The notes: a model not told the origin generated them from the sequence alone. A stretch of DNA of 64,000 nucleotides from Crambe crambe (GCA_963924555.1 OZ004591.1:124001-188000), one strand, 5' to 3'; counted from the first letter of the stretch, positions 41,154 through 55,432 are shown. A program made the numbers and translations.

Positions 41154-44100
41154 ATGGAGGAAGGCGTCTTTCCTATCGGTTCAGACCCTCATGAGGGAGT
41201 ATTTCGCTCTGTATCCGAAGCAGAGGTTAGTCTGGATGAAATGCTGAGTCTTGCTTGTCGACAAGGCAAGCAAGACATAGTTGAGCTGTTACTGGAAAGT
41301 GGTGCCAATGTGAACCACCGCAACAAAGCTGGCAACACGCCGCTTCTAGAAGCATGTAGCCAAGGCCACGTCTCCATTGCACGACTTCTCCTGGACCGAA
41401 ATGCCGATATCGATGCCCCTACCGAGACCACGTATGACAGTGCTCTGACATGGGCGTGTACTCTGGGCAATGTGGAAATAGTCCGGTTACTCCTGGACAA
41501 GAGAGCCAATGTAGAACACCGTACTAAAGATGGCTGCACAGCACTTATGTTTGCTGCCTTGGCCGGGCATGAGAAGGTAGCCAAGCTTCTCCTAGACCAC
41601 AATGCTGAGATCAATGTCGAGTCGGATAGCAACAAGGACAGCCCACTGACATTTGCATGTTGGAAAGGTCACCAGAAAGTGGTGGAGCTGTTTTTAGAGA
41701 GGAATGCAGACATCGAGCACCGTACAAAAGAAGGTTTCAGCCCCCTCATGTTTGCAGCACTGGGAGGACACACACAAGTGGCTGAAATTCTGCTCAAACA
41801 CCATGCTGAGGTGAACAACCCAAGTGGCTCCAACAACGATATCCCGCTCACCAGTGCCTGTTGGAAGGGCCATCATCAAGTGGTCGAGCTCCTCCTGCAG
41901 TATAACTCTGATATTGAGCATCGTACGAAGGATGGGTGCACGCCCCTCATGCTTGCAGCCAGGTAAGCTCAACTGATCGAGATAACAATAGAGCTTAGTT
42001 TGATAAAGTGTGTCCTTCCTGGTCTGATTTCTTTCATAGTATGAGTATGGATGTGGTCATATCCCAGTGTGCATGTGAGGAGCTCTTCCTTGGGTGGGGA
42101 TGTAGTGCATTCATTGCTAGGATACCTTCTGTAGTGGGACATTGCCCTCATTCCCGGTACACCAACCCCTTGAGCATATAATTATCGGGTAACTTCTCCT
42201 TACCAGCCAGTGAGACACCCTCAATTGAAATACTCACATATGGTCAGAGGTGGGATTCATAATTATGGTCAAACATATACCCATAATCATAGGGTACATA
42301 CCTTATTCCTCAACAAATCATAGCATATGCAAGCCTTACCTGTCGGATGTGACAGAGTCATACAAGAGCTGATACACTTCCCATAGTGTATGATCTTACA
42401 CCATACAGTAAGGATTTTCATTGGTGACATAGTTCCCATAGCAGCTGTGTAGAATTTGCAGGAATGTATATCGCTTAGGGTGCATTATTGCATTACCTCG
42501 GCACTCTGATCTGATGCTTCCTATTGCCTCATAGGCTTAGTTCCCAGGTTAAACTTTTCCACTGCAGAATCACACACTTTGTGTACTCTTCTTATCGGCA
42601 GGAAATGTGTTTATCCCCTTTAGGTTTACACCACTTAAGCCTTATGCATAATCGGTGCTATCAATTGCATCCAATGAGTGTATGCATACATGATACTCTG
42701 TGCTCCCAGGGAGGAACTCTTATAGAACTGCATAATACAAACTAAACAATTCAAAATAAGCTGAGATGTAGGATATGGATATTCTGGGTAATTTTCCCTT
42801 TGTCCTGTGCGTTTGCCAAGTTTTTTAGAGTTATGGTTCAAAAATGAAGTATGCAATTAGCATCTAGCTAGTTGGATTGCTTAACTGCTGCCACTGGTTG
42901 GCCAAGCATATCCCAAGAGACACCATGCATCCCAAAGTTTGGGACACCTGATAAGCTTCCTCACATGAGTGTCACATGATCCAGCTAGTTTCATGCATGT
43001 TTTCATATGGGAGAATCTAAAAAGTCTCCCAACCATCCTATTCTATTACATACTCTCAGGCCCTCCCCTTAATTAACACTATCACTAATTTTCTGCAGGG
43101 AAGGCCATCTCTCTGTTGCTCAGCTACTCCTTGTGCATGGTGCGAAGGTCAACACACCTTCAGGCAGTGAAAATAACATCCCACTGACGCTGGCGTGCTG
43201 GAAAGGTCACCGTGACGTAGTCAACCTCCTTCTCAAGAATGTGTCCAACATTGAGCACCAGAACAAGGCAGGCTGCACCCCTCTCATGCTTGCTGCCAGG
43301 TAAATGTGTAATAATAGTGTCATCATTGCAATGGTGGTGCAATATTGGAATATTGCAATATTGCCTTATCGAGGTGCATAATTCTTTGATGTGTCAGCTT
43401 ATTGTTTGTGATGGTCTGTTGGTGTGGCTGGCTGCTGGGAATTGATCCTGGCATCTGTTGGATGTTCAGATGTGGTTAATCATAGGAGTGCTGTGTGTGT
43501 GTTATAGTTATTATTGGGAATTAGCATTACCATACTCAATATTTTGCTGGGCAGACCTACCCATTCTTTAGTGTATGGTTGGTGGAGGCCCATTAGCTAC
43601 TGTGATGATGCATGCCTGGGGGGCTTAGTAGTAGTTTAGTCACATGTCTGCTAATGAATACATACTCTAACACTGGGTAACACTGTGTCCATTAACTAAA
43701 CTCACTCTCACCCAGCTGAGGATAATGGCATTCATTGGCAATTGAATGCTGAAAGTGGCGTGACCTTATAGTAGTGTTCTCTCAGCTTACTCCTATAGAA
43801 AGGGCCCTACTTCAAGTGTCATGTTGTCCGGTATAGACAGGCTGCTAACAGGATAGGTGACTCCATCTAGGTGATGTTAGATAGGCGACTCCATCTGACA
43901 TGACCACTAACTATACATGCTGAGTAAAGGGGCAGCATTTAGGATGGTGCTGACTCAGCAATTTATTTTTCCAGAGAGGGTCATAAGGAAGCCACACGAC
44001 TATTGTTGGACTCGGGTGCCCAGATCAACATCCCCTCAGGGAGTAACGATGACACGCCCCTAACCCTCGCCTGCTGGAAAGGACACGAGGAAGTGGTGTC

Positions 44101-47100
44101 TCTCCTGATTGAGAGACATTCCAATGTCAACCACCAGACCAAGACTGGCTGTACTCCCCTCATGGAGGCAACCAGGTGAGACATCCATCCAGATTGTGTT
44201 AGTTTTGAAAAATGAGCACTGAAAGGAAAACTTACTGCATAACTGTGCTTCATGACCACTTATAGGGAAGGCCATGTGGGTGTGGCCAAATTGCTGCTAG
44301 AGGCAGGGGCAGATGTGGAGACTCCAGATAACTATGGCCAGAGTCCATTCTTCATGGCTTGCTGGAAGGGACATGCTGATGTGGCTGCTCTGCTCCTTGA
44401 TTATGATGCCAATAAAGACTGTCGGACCAAGACTGGAATCACACCTCTCTTTCAGGTCAGTGTCCTCCTCATGTCAAGCGGTTTATGGTTATACTCTCCT
44501 TTTAATGCACACTCATAACTTTCCACACTTGTCTTACACTACAGGCATGTCGAGAGAACCATGTTGAAGTAGTGAAGCTTCTACTTGACTATGGTTGCAA
44601 CCCCAGCACCCCTTTTCCCAATTCCAGGGAGTGCCCACTCACCCTGGCCGCCGAGAAGGGCTATGTTGAGCTAACACAACTCCTCCTCTCTCGCTCTGCT
44701 TCAGTCGAAGCTCGTACCAAGAAGGGCTGTTCTCCACTTTACCTTGCTTGTCGAGAGGGCTACAAGGAGATCGCTGTCATGTTGGCAAAACATGGTGCCA
44801 GCACTGAGGTTAATACTGCTACTACATCAGCATAATGTTTAACTACAGGCCCCATTCTTAGCTAATTTTGTAGGCAAACAAATTTTTACCAAATTGGTGT
44901 CGGCCCACAGCTGTTTTTGGATGTAGGACCTCCTGCCCTCCATGTAGCTACTGCATGTATCTGCAAGGCAATAACATGTTCGGTCCATTCATAGGATGGT
45001 TTCTCTAGCAATGGGAGGATGGACTGCCATCTCTTTCATTGTTTATTCACTTTGATGTTGATGGACTATCAAAGAATGTTTTCCTTCTTGGCTAAAGTGT
45101 TCAGGAAACGTGTGTACTTTGTTTCCTGCAGGCTTGTGATCTGCGAGGAACAACTCCTCTACTTGCTGCATACAAGAATGGTCACTTTGAGGTGGTGGAG
45201 TGGTTGCTGGCACATGTTGCACACTTGCCCTCTGACCCCGAATGTAACAAAGCTCTCATGGCCCCCATGCCATCTGATACAGACCTGGCTCCTCAAAGAT
45301 CAAAGTGCATAGAACTCATCATGAAGGTAAGATGCCTGTGAGGGAGTGGGAGGGGCCACAGGATGAGTTTTTGTGGTTTAACGATAGGCAAAGAAGGCTC
45401 GTGAGCAGGCAGCTTTGAAGAATGCCCAGATTCTCTGTGAGGAGTTAGATGCCGAGAAGGAGAAAAAGGAGAGCAGGAGGAAAGCTGCAGCTAAAAAGAG
45501 GGACAAAAGAAAGAAGAAGAAGCAGAAGGAACAGGCTGAGAAGATGGATGCTCAGGTCAGTTGTCACAAGTCATCCTATTACTAATAACCAAGTGATCCC
45601 TGTACATTTAATAGGAAGTGGAGAAGGAGGATGTTGCTTTGCCTGTGGATGGTCGAGAAGGACCTGATGGAGAGGAGGAGGAGGAGGAGGAGGAAGAATC
45701 ATCTGCACACCCTCAACCACCACACTCCCCAGAAAACTCCTTGCCTGGAAAAGTTGCAGGTAAGCTGTGTAGTGTACAGGAGGCCAACTAAATACTTCAT
45801 TCCACTTATTTGCTCAGCTGACAGTCAGGTGACTGATCACTTTCTCCTTAAGAAGAAGGCCCCTCGTGGAGGAAAGAAAGGCAAGGGAGTGGAGAGTTCC
45901 CCTGAAGCTGTTGCACCTGCTTTGGATGATGGCAGTGACTCTGGGGATGACGAGTTCCACGATGCTCTAGGTAAGTGAGAGATAAGTGGGAACTAAGTGC
46001 ATTGAGACAAGTGCAATGTTAACAATGGATGGCTGTGATGTTTACCAATACTTTCGTTCTCCTGATCTCACCAATGAGATTGTGATGAAAGAATCAATAT
46101 TCTGAGTCTATTACCAATATATGCAGTATACACACTGCCACTAAAGTACAGTGTTCTAATATGCTGTAATTTTATTTCCCTCAGATTTCTCTCCTGCTGA
46201 GCCTCTTGATCATCGTTATAGAGACAAGATTCCTCTTTCGGTGTCCCCACTCGTCCCTCCCACCCACCCCTCCCCCACATCCTCCCCTTCATCCTCTTCC
46301 TCCTCTTCCCACGATGGCAAACAACCCCTCTCTTCAGAGACTGACATGAGTGCCACAACTCGCAGTGGGGAGCAAACCAGCAAAAGAACTCCCCAACCTA
46401 AAGCAGAAGTCTTCCCCTCGACCTCTGGCCCAGGAACTTCTCGAAACAGTGAACCTGCTCCTGGAGTGGAACGGAATCGAAACGAGCAAGTACGTGGGAA
46501 TCAGGGAGTTGGTTTGGATTCATACTCCGAGAGAAGAAAGGGAGTGAGTTCAAAGTCTGGGGGACGTAGGATGGTGATATATGATAAAGAAATGGCTACT
46601 TTGAATCCTCATGTTAACCAGAAGAATCGCATACGAGATGTAGGTAATGTAAAGACTCCTTCACCCACAACCTCCAGTCCTCCCATTGCAACCAAAGGTG
46701 TGTCTTCCAGCAGTTCAACTACCTCCAGTTCTGCCCGTAAAGTAGACAGCACTAGCGATGGGAAACCTGTCCAATCTCACTCCAGGGGAGGGAGGAGCCT
46801 CAAACAGACCTCTACCAGGACACACAGGTCAAACCCAACCTCTTCATCTTCCTCCTCATCAGAGTCTGTTCGTCGCCAAGCTAGGGATCATTCTTCCCCT
46901 TCTTCTGCTGTTAGCAATAATTCCAGTCATGACACCAGGTATTCCTCGTCTTCCACAAAGGTTCCAGTCGAGTCTAATTGGAATAAAATCATCGGCTACC
47001 CCAATGCATCCACTAGTGAACAGCACCAGCGCAACAAGACTCCCGAGAGATCACTGCCACATGCCCACTCTGAACAGAAGCCCCTGTACGATGAGAAGGA

Positions 47101-50100
47101 GGACTACACATGGGACTCCTCACAAGAATCTCTTCCTGGTGAATGGGAGGTCAGTGTGGATGAAAATCTCCTCTGGACTGATGATGACAAATTACGTAAG
47201 TCAATTACCACATGTTTTGTCAGACATGAATCCTCATGTATCACACTTTAATCCCTCACTTTTGTGCTACCTTTTTCATCATCATTAGGATCTCAAAAGT
47301 TAAAACGACTAACAACTCCTACTTTTCGCCCCTCAGCAACAAGTGCCTACCCCACACCCATCTCCAACACCAGTACCAGTTCATCATCCTCCACCATCAC
47401 AACTACCTCCACACAATCCTGGCAGGAAGTCACCAGGACTACAAGGTCAGTCACATGACCATCATGTGATCTATCTCTGTGATTGTGTACATCTGCCCCT
47501 GCAGGATTGTGCAGTTAACAGTACCAAACTCGCTAGTTGGAAGAATAATAGGTCGTGGAGGATCAAAAATCAATAGCATTCAAGTATGTACATACAGCCT
47601 TGCATTGTAATTACACTGATCACCCTTTACCATATTTCATAGGCTGCATCAGGAGCTCACATTAATGTGTCCAGAAATATCCCAAATTCAACTGAGAGAC
47701 TCATCACCATTAAAGTAAATGAAATTAGGAAGTAGTGTTAGTAAGGCTGTGACGTATGTGATATATTTTATTCTAGGGGACACAACGTTCTATCTCCAAA
47801 GCACAAGAGCTTATAGAAGAAGCTCTCAGCACACCAGACAACACGCTGGAGGTTAACTCTGTCCCTTTATTGGAAAGGGGATCCAATATTTCTCCCCTTC
47901 CTTCTTCTCCCTCGCCTTCCAACAACCATTCTGAGTCCCCCTCATCTCTGAACTCAGCCACTACCCTGTCTCGCCAGATGAAGCCCAATCATTCTGCTAC
48001 CACTGCCCCTGAAACTCTCAAATCTTCCTCCCTAAACAGACGCGTAGTGAAAGAACCTATCAGACATGTTTCAACAGCCAGTCTGACAAATACTTCCGAT
48101 TCGTACAAGTCAGTTGTTAATTCCAACTCTCGTCCAATGTCATGGACTACATCTTCTAATACATACTCATCAGTTGCTGCAGCAGCAGTGACAGCAACAG
48201 GTCCCTCTCCCATCACCATCCAGACACCACCACCTCCTTCCACTTCACCCACCCAGGAGGAACAGTCCCTCAGCAGTGGCAGTTCCTCCTCCTCTGCTGT
48301 ACCTCCTCCCCCTGCCTCTTCGTTAGTAGACAGTGATGAAGACCGAGTTATGAGTCCCATCCAGAGAGCTGGCTCGCCCTCAGCCTCAGAGGGAGTGGTT
48401 TCCAACCTGGCTGGGAGATTAGAGGTGGTGGATATGAATTCAGATTTCCCTCCTTTGTCGGTCCCAGCTCACTCTCGTTCACGATCTGACTCTCAAGTGC
48501 TGCTACTCTCTGAGAAGGAGGAGGAGATTACAGAGCCAACCAGTCTTGCTGAAGAGAAAAATACTCTTCATTCACAACGGGTTGAGTGGTCTCCTACAGC
48601 AGTAGTGACAGTTACATCTACTGCTGATGTGGTTTCAACATCAGTGACCTTCACTACTCAATCCTCAGCAAGCCAATCAGAAGAGCTCTCACTTTCTTCG
48701 GCCCAAGTAGTGTCAGAAAAACTTCCTTTCGTGTCTTCTCCAAAGTCCCCATCAGCACCTGTGGACGAGAATGCCAAAGGTAGTGCATACAAAGGCCAGG
48801 AGAAGTTGGAGCCAACCTCGCTGCAGGCAGCAGAGGAAAGTGTATTGTCTTCATTAGCAGTTGGTGCCCGTCCAAAGGTACCCAGAAGTATGGCCCCCAC
48901 CCTACAGGTACGTGTGCACATACAAGCACATCTCAATGTGCTATGACTGCATGGGCGTTCGGTGGGGTCTATACAACTGCCTGCACATTCATTAGTGCAA
49001 GCGTGCATTCAAAAGAATAATGTTAGCATGGCCACACCTTTAGGATACCTGTGGATTGATGTGTTTATCCTAATGCATACTTAATGCAGCCTGAGGTGTC
49101 TCTACCTGCCAAATTCCCTTCCTCTACCAGCCAGTCCAATTCCAGTCCCGACCTCACTGCCATTCCACCCCCCACCTCTCGGGCTGGCAAGCACGGAGCC
49201 ATTGGTCAGCCTACACGTAGGAGAAGCCTTCCTGCACCCCCAGCTAAGGGGCCATCCAGAAAGATGTCCTATGGTGAGATCACTATTCCAAATAAAGCTT
49301 ACTCTACTAAACTCATTTTGTCCACACTTTTTAGCTGGTTTTTCATCCACTTTGGAGCCCACCTTGGAACATATAGAGAATGATCCCCTGACAGGCTTTG
49401 CTCCTCCTCTGAGTTCCCCTCATTCCAGCCATTGGCACAATGAGAGGAGAGGACGCAGCACCAGTTTGACTGGCCAACATGTAAGTAACCATGTAACTTC
49501 ACCACACCTGACTGGGGATCACCTTTTGCTATTCATACATACAGCCCTTTATCTCTCAAAATGGCCCATTTCCGCAACCACTTTCTTCGTTCAAAGGGCC
49601 ATTCCAATCTGAGGAGCCTGTGGTGACCCCTGGAAGTCCAGACACTCCCCATGGAGAAAACCACCCCATGAACGACCAAGATTTCTCAACCCCTGGAGGT
49701 GTGTATGGAGCCATTGGGAGTAACATGCCCAGTGGCGGCATCGGGGCTGCTCCTTCCTCCTCGACCAGATCTCTTCCTTCCACGGTAGGAATTGGAGCAC
49801 CTTACAACTCTCCACTTTCCTCCCCTCGTCTGCCACACCCACCTCCCGCACTAAAGGGCCATTCAGACATTTGGATTCCTCCATTTGGGGCTACCGGTCC
49901 AAGAGTGCCACATACACAAATGGTCCCCACCAGACCAGCATTCGGACTCCCTCCCTTTCCCCAACAGCTTAATCACCATCCACACCCCCACTTTCCCCTG
50001 CAAGTGATGGGTCCTGTGGGAATGACCAAGCCCTCCTCAGACTCTCACATGCTACAGAGAGCAGCTATGGGCCAACAGCTCCAGCAGAAACCACCAGCAG

Positions 50101-51677
50101 GAGTGGCTGGAGGGATTGGAGAATCCATCACAAGACGTAGCTTTGGAGAGGAATCCAGTGCCCATCGGAATGGGAACGTGGTGCAACAGCATAAACGATG
50201 GTCTGTGCCTAATTACCCACATAACGCCCCACCCCCAGTGTTCCAACCAAACAATCGGGGGGATGTCCACCAGCCATGGGGAGCATGGAACAATCAGACC
50301 TTTCAAGGTGGTCCAGGCAGTAATAAGGTGATGGGTGTTGGAGTGAATGGGCACTATTCTTTAGAGCAGCCGCTCCACAGCAACCAATATAATCAAGTGG
50401 GAAGCAATGCACTTTCCATGAGTGATCCTTGGTCTCCTAAATGGAGTGTTCCTCCCTCTCCGGGATTTCCAGGACCCCGTTTCAGTCATCACAATGGACC
50501 TGCCCTCCCTATCAGCACTGCAGCTCCTGCTGTCTGTCAACCTGGGGAACCCAGTAGAGTGGGGAAGCTGAAGGTGGGACGCAGTCTTTCCTGTGTCACA
50601 GAGCCCTCATGGATCTCCCTTGAGGATGAAATGGGGTTCGAAGTGACTCGATCAAACTCAGAAGGAGGAGGAGGGACCGATCTCCTCCAGCTCCTGAAAA
50701 GCTTGGACATCAGCTCAGAACATGTACAATCATTAAAGGTACTTGCCTCACTAGCAAGTGAGTGCTACAGGCTTTCAATGTTCCATGTCTCCATGCAGGC
50801 TCGCAAATTGAGTTTACAGCAGCTTCATTCCATGTCAGATGATGAGTGGCGGGGTCTTAAACTCCCTGTGGTAGGTTCACTACAGCAGATTCTAATTAAT
50901 GCACATCTAAATGGGGGGATTTAGGGCCTCACTGGGTGTGGGGAGAGGTATGAATGTGTGGGAAGCGAAGTATATTGCCCTCCCTCTCTGAATTCTTAGT
51001 GAAGGTGATATATCCTAAACAATGTACCTTAATATTATAATTATTACACTTCAGATATCAATTTAGTCTAATTGCCTAATTTTAGAGCATTCTGTTTTCT
51101 GTGTATCCATTAGGGACCACGAGTCAAACTGATGAATGCAATCTCCAACATCCGCCGTAAGTGAAATCTAAGTGATATGGTGCCTATGATGTGCTGTGTG
51201 TGGCATTACATCAGCTAATGTATTTAGGCTTTACTTGTAGGCAGGTGATTTAATTTAATAGGTCTGTTGATGGTGGTTGTATCCCTTGACTAGTGTAACT
51301 ATCACGTGTGTTTTGAGTAAACCGTGGGTTTTTTTTAGACACTACTTGCTTATTGTTGATATTGATATTTTCGGTTTCGTTCGGATGATTAGTCTGCTAT
51401 TTGTTAGGTGGGTGAATGTGTATTCCCCTGGGACTTGTACTAGAATGAGAAATGGAGCATACCCTGGGAGTACCCAAAAAACCTTTAATGGTGGTGATGA
51501 TCGAATAAGTTCCTTTCCCTTGGCTTGCACTTTGATCTTTCCTACGATAATGATTATGTGCTTATTTGCATAGGCAAGGGAGATAGTGGGAGTGGCCAAG
51601 GAGAACAAGGACAAAAAATTCTAACTTCAGAGACTTCTTCATCATTTTCAGCTGAAAGTTCCATCGTGACTTCCTAA
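41154..51677 (+). CDS. ANKHD1: ANKHD1/MASK-like ankyrin-KH protein with C-terminal SAM
   Basis: Twenty coding exons traced by eye: 41154-41962, 43099-43299, 43975-44175, 44266-44455, 44545-44808, 45132-45326, 45388-45555, 45615-45759, 45818-45970, 46185-47195, 47289-47445, 47505-47583, 47643-47714, 47777-48907, 49090-49273, 49335-49480, 49545-50738, 50799-50870, 51114-51156, 51574-51677. The total is 6,519 nt, 2,172 residues in frame. About 17 ankyrin repeats come first, then the basic coiled segment typical of MASK (QILCEELDAEKEKKESRRKA), an acidic and Ser/Thr/Pro-rich region, and one KH domain (LVGRIIGRGGSKINSIQ; GRGG loop). A long disordered stretch follows, then a SAM domain (SLQQLHSMSDDEWRGLKLPV, then RVKLMNAISNIR) on three exons. 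Vertebrate ANKHD1/ANKRD17 have more ankyrin repeats and no SAM. The family acts as an RNA-binding scaffold and Hippo-pathway cofactor. ATG 41154 is preferred over the GTG at 41118. Confidence 0.9.
41963..43098. other. 1.1-kb intron of the ANKHD1-like gene
   Basis: One of the few long introns in the window. No coding or repeat feature is recognised. The next intron (43300-43974) is likewise empty to my eye. Confidence 0.6.
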
Positions 51678-52301
51678 GCCTTCACATGCACCACATACTT
51701 CCATAATGGGACCATTATCTGAACCATAACCTCATAACTTATTACACCAACACAGCCACTTCAACTAATACCTCTCTAATAATGTTATAGTTTCTCTCCA
51801 TATGTGCTGTGCTCTCCTGCAGCCTTTGGCTGTAATTTTCATGGGGGCAAACTTCTTGACTTTCAAGTTTCTTTTGTTATTACTGCTACAATATTTGCTA
51901 CACTACATTAATACTAACAGCTGATGTGATTGTAGTTACTAAATGCAATTTTCTTTTCATCTGCAAAGTGCAATTGTGACTGCATGGTTTGAAACTAAAT
52001 GAGTGTGTTTACACAATGTTATGATGTCAATACTGAGATAGACCAAATATAAAACAGAATTTGCTAATCATTTCCAATGAGAACTTTTCTGAACAAATCA
52101 GCGGATGTTACTCTAAGCCATAACTTTAAATCTTTGTACCTACCCTCCCCATTTGATATCTCGAATGTTTAGTCCTGTGACATAACTATGTCACCTTTTC
52201 CTTTTGTTCATTGTCCGACTTGGAGCCTCACCAACTATAAAACGGTGGAGGGTCTGTGTCTCTGATTCAGTTATATGCATCTACTTCACACTGCCATAGG
52301 C
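51678..52301. other. Intergenic region before the peroxidase gene
   Basis: It holds the 3' UTR of the ANKHD1-like gene and an AT-rich upstream region. TATAAAA (52236-52242) lies about 60 bp before the peroxidase ATG and is a plausible TATA box. Confidence 0.5.
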
Positions 52302-55300
52302 ATGGTATCAACAAGCATGCATTCTGCTTTCCTGTACTGGATAAGCATTTGGGCTTTTGCAGGTATGCAAAGACTGGTATATTATAGTGAGCTGTCTCAG
52401 TCAATCTAGTAATGTTTGTATAGTGATCATGGGGAAGTGTCAGTTGGATATCAGAGCTCTTGGCAACTCACAGAGGCCCAAGCAGTCCAGTAGCCCTGGT
52501 TGGAAGGAAACACCTCGTGACATGGCTATTTTGCTTGGAGGGCACATCAGGTTCAACTGCACCACTTACCTGTTTCACACCGAGACTCTTTGGATGAAGG
52601 ATGGGGAACTGGTGTCCAACAGGACTTCAAAAGTCACCATCTCCAGAGACAACACCTCCCTGACATTTGGGCCTGTGACAGCTAATGATGATGGCAGTGC
52701 AATCGGCTGTGAGATCAAGAGTCTTTATGGCATGCTTCCCAGTACCTCGGGCAAGATAATAGTCCAGTGTAAGTACAACTCGTCCTAGTACCTATTAATA
52801 GTGTACTAATTGAGACAAATCATTTGCAGCTATACCAGCATACAATGTCAAGAAGCTCCAGCTAGCACATGCAGGCCAACCATTTCAGTTTGACTTCAAC
52901 TACACTGCCCCCACTCCTCCCTCCATCTTCCTCTGGCGTAAGAATGGCAAGATTATGAATGACCAGGAGAGGATCACAGTGGACCACACAGGAATCTCCT
53001 TCACTAGAGTCCTCCCACAAGATGCTGGCCAGTACACAATCCAAGCTAGAACACAGTCTGGAATAGTAACTGCCACATCCACTCTCAAAGGTACATCAAA
53101 TACCATTACATAGTCATTGTAGCTGAAAATTATTTCTATTGTCTGCAGTTATCCTCTTTCGACGAGGTTCATTTGCTCGACTTGGAAGCAGTAGAAATCC
53201 AAGTAAGTTTGACTCATTGCTAACCATGTTAGCTGGCTAATTAAATATTTCCTTTGTTGTCCAGTCAAGTCCTCCAAGCTAGCAGTGCTGGTGGCCCTTT
53301 CTCAGAATGGTGCTGATAGCTCTACCTCAGCTTCTGCTTTCCACGTCTCCAAAAACTCCACAGCCTTCACAGCCAGATATGGTCAACATGTTCTTCGCCT
53401 CTTCCTCCAGTTCAAAAGACCATCTTCCTCCTCCAGACAAAGTGGCCATGCACGACTCGAAACTGAGCGGCTTTTGATACAAATCTCTAGATTACTGGGA
53501 GGAAACCCCAAAAACCTCACTCTCTCTGATAGGGACATGGCCAGGATAGCTGATCGTGCCAAATGTATCTCTACTTCCTTTCCAAGGTGCTCACTAAAAG
53601 ATCTCCGTTTCCGGTCCGCTGATGGTACTTGCAACAACTTCTTCTATCCAGAGAATGGAGCCTCAGGAAGAGCATTTGCTAGAATTCTCCCCGCTAACTA
53701 TGAAGATGGCATATCAGCTCCTGTGGGTCTGAATCAAATAAAAGTTGGGAAGCCTTTTGAACCTCCATGGCCTAGTCCTCGTCTGATCAGTTGGAAACTT
53801 ATCAATGACTTGAAGATACGTCGTTCTGACCGCATCAGTCATATGTTCATGCAGTGGGGACAGTTCCTGGATCATGACTTGGACATTGCTCCTGTGTTTG
53901 ATGAGGACAATAGCATCTGCAACTGCAGTCTCACACCCATATGCGTTCCAATTAAAGTGAAGCCAGATGATGCTGTTTTTGGAACAGGAGGTTCCAACAA
54001 AGGTGCCTGTCTCCCCTTTGCAAGGTCAGTTCCTGTGTGTTCCAGGTATGCCGGCAGTGGCATTCCTAGAAACCAGGTGAATGACCTCACATCCTACATC
54101 GATGCTTCTAATGTTTACGGCTCCACCAAGAAACTTGCAAATGAACTGCGTCTGTTCAAAGCCGGCCTCCTCAAGCAAGGAGGCAGGTTGGAGACGTTGA
54201 AAGGGAATCTCCCATTCCAAGATGACTCACCTGATGACAGCTCCTTGCCTTTTTTCGTTGCTGGAGATTCGAGAGTGAATGAGCAACTGGGACTGACCAT
54301 CATGCACACCATTTGGATGAGGGAGCACAACAGGATTGCCCGCACGCTGATGAGGATCAACCCTTGCTGGAATGACGAGCGTATTTACCAGGAAACGAGG
54401 AGAATTGTGGGGGCAATGATGCAGATCATCACCTTCAAGGAGTTCCTTCCTCGCGTCTTTGGACGTTTCCACTTCCGCACATACATTCCCCGATACAGGG
54501 GGTATAACCCTTTCATTGATGCCACGATTCCTAACTCGTTTGCTGGTGCTGCTTATCGATTTGGTCACAGCTTAGTGAAGGATCAATTTGACCGTCTGGA
54601 TAGAAATTACAGAAGACTAAGTATAGGACCACTACCTCTAGAACGAGCTTTCTTCAACCCTATCAGTTACTTTGAGAGCTTGGGGACCGACCCTATTCTT
54701 CGAGGATTAACAATAGTAAAGTCCAATCCTGTTGATGAATTTCTCAACTCTGTATTAACTTCAAAGCTATTTGTGGAGAAAACTGAGAGGTTGGGAGGAG
54801 ATCTTGCTTCCCTCAATATTCAGAGAGGGCGTGACCACGGACTGCCCACTTATCGCCAGTGGGAGAGGTTCTGTAGGCGATTATTCCCTGGGATTCGAGG
54901 AGGTTTTAGACGGAGAGCTACAACTCGTAAACTGAGAGAGCTATATGGATCGAGAGGTTTCCGTGAGGGCATAGACTTGTGGGTTGGCGGTCTAGCAGAG
55001 AAGAAAATCCGTGGAGGTCAAATTGGACCAACTTTTGCTTGCATCTTTGCTATCACTTTCTTGAGAGTGAGAGATGGTGATCGTTTCTGGTATGAGAATC
55101 CCTACGTCTTCACCCCAAGACAGAGAATTGAACTCCAGAAAACAACTTTGGCCAAAGTGATTTGCACAAATGGTGACGACATTCCCACTATCCAGCGTAA
55201 TGTCTTCCTTACTGGAAGGAGAGTCAAGTGCACATCCATCCCTGCCATCAGTCTGTGGAGATGGTGGGACAAAAAATGCTACAACAAGCGTCCCCTATCT

Positions 55301-55306
55301 GGATGA
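52302..55306 (+). CDS. Peroxidasin-like secreted heme peroxidase with two Ig domains
   Basis: Five exons (52302-52362, 52424-52768, 52830-53090, 53149-53202, 53265-55306) give 920 residues in frame. The signal peptide is in exon 1 (SAFLYWISIWAFA). An Ig domain with FNCTTYLFH and IGCEIKS cysteines follows, then a second Ig-like domain without the cysteine pair (QFDFN, YTIQA). The animal heme peroxidase domain lies entirely in the last exon: MQWGQFLDHDLDIAP (distal His and heme-linked Asp), DASNVYGS, IMHTIWMREHNRIARTL (catalytic Arg), AAYRFGHSL (proximal His) and NIQRGRDHGLPTYRQW. Such enzymes use H2O2 to oxidise halides or tyrosines; peroxidasin crosslinks collagen IV. Leucine-rich repeats and the VWC module of peroxidasin are absent, so orthology is not certain. 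Confidence 0.87.
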
Positions 55307-55432
55307 CACTAACCTACAATCAACCCTGACTACAAGTCCCACCATTGATTAACTGTAGCGTGTTAACATTTGTAATTCTTGCAATTTAAGTAGCTCTGCT
55401 AATATTAATAATACATGATGTGATGTGTGTTT

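Noticed and set aside
50739-50924. Stop at 50924 as the end of the ANKHD1-like protein
   Set aside because: The unspliced reading inserts sequence into the SAM domain; splicing at 50738/50799 and 50870/51114 keeps frame and completes the fold.
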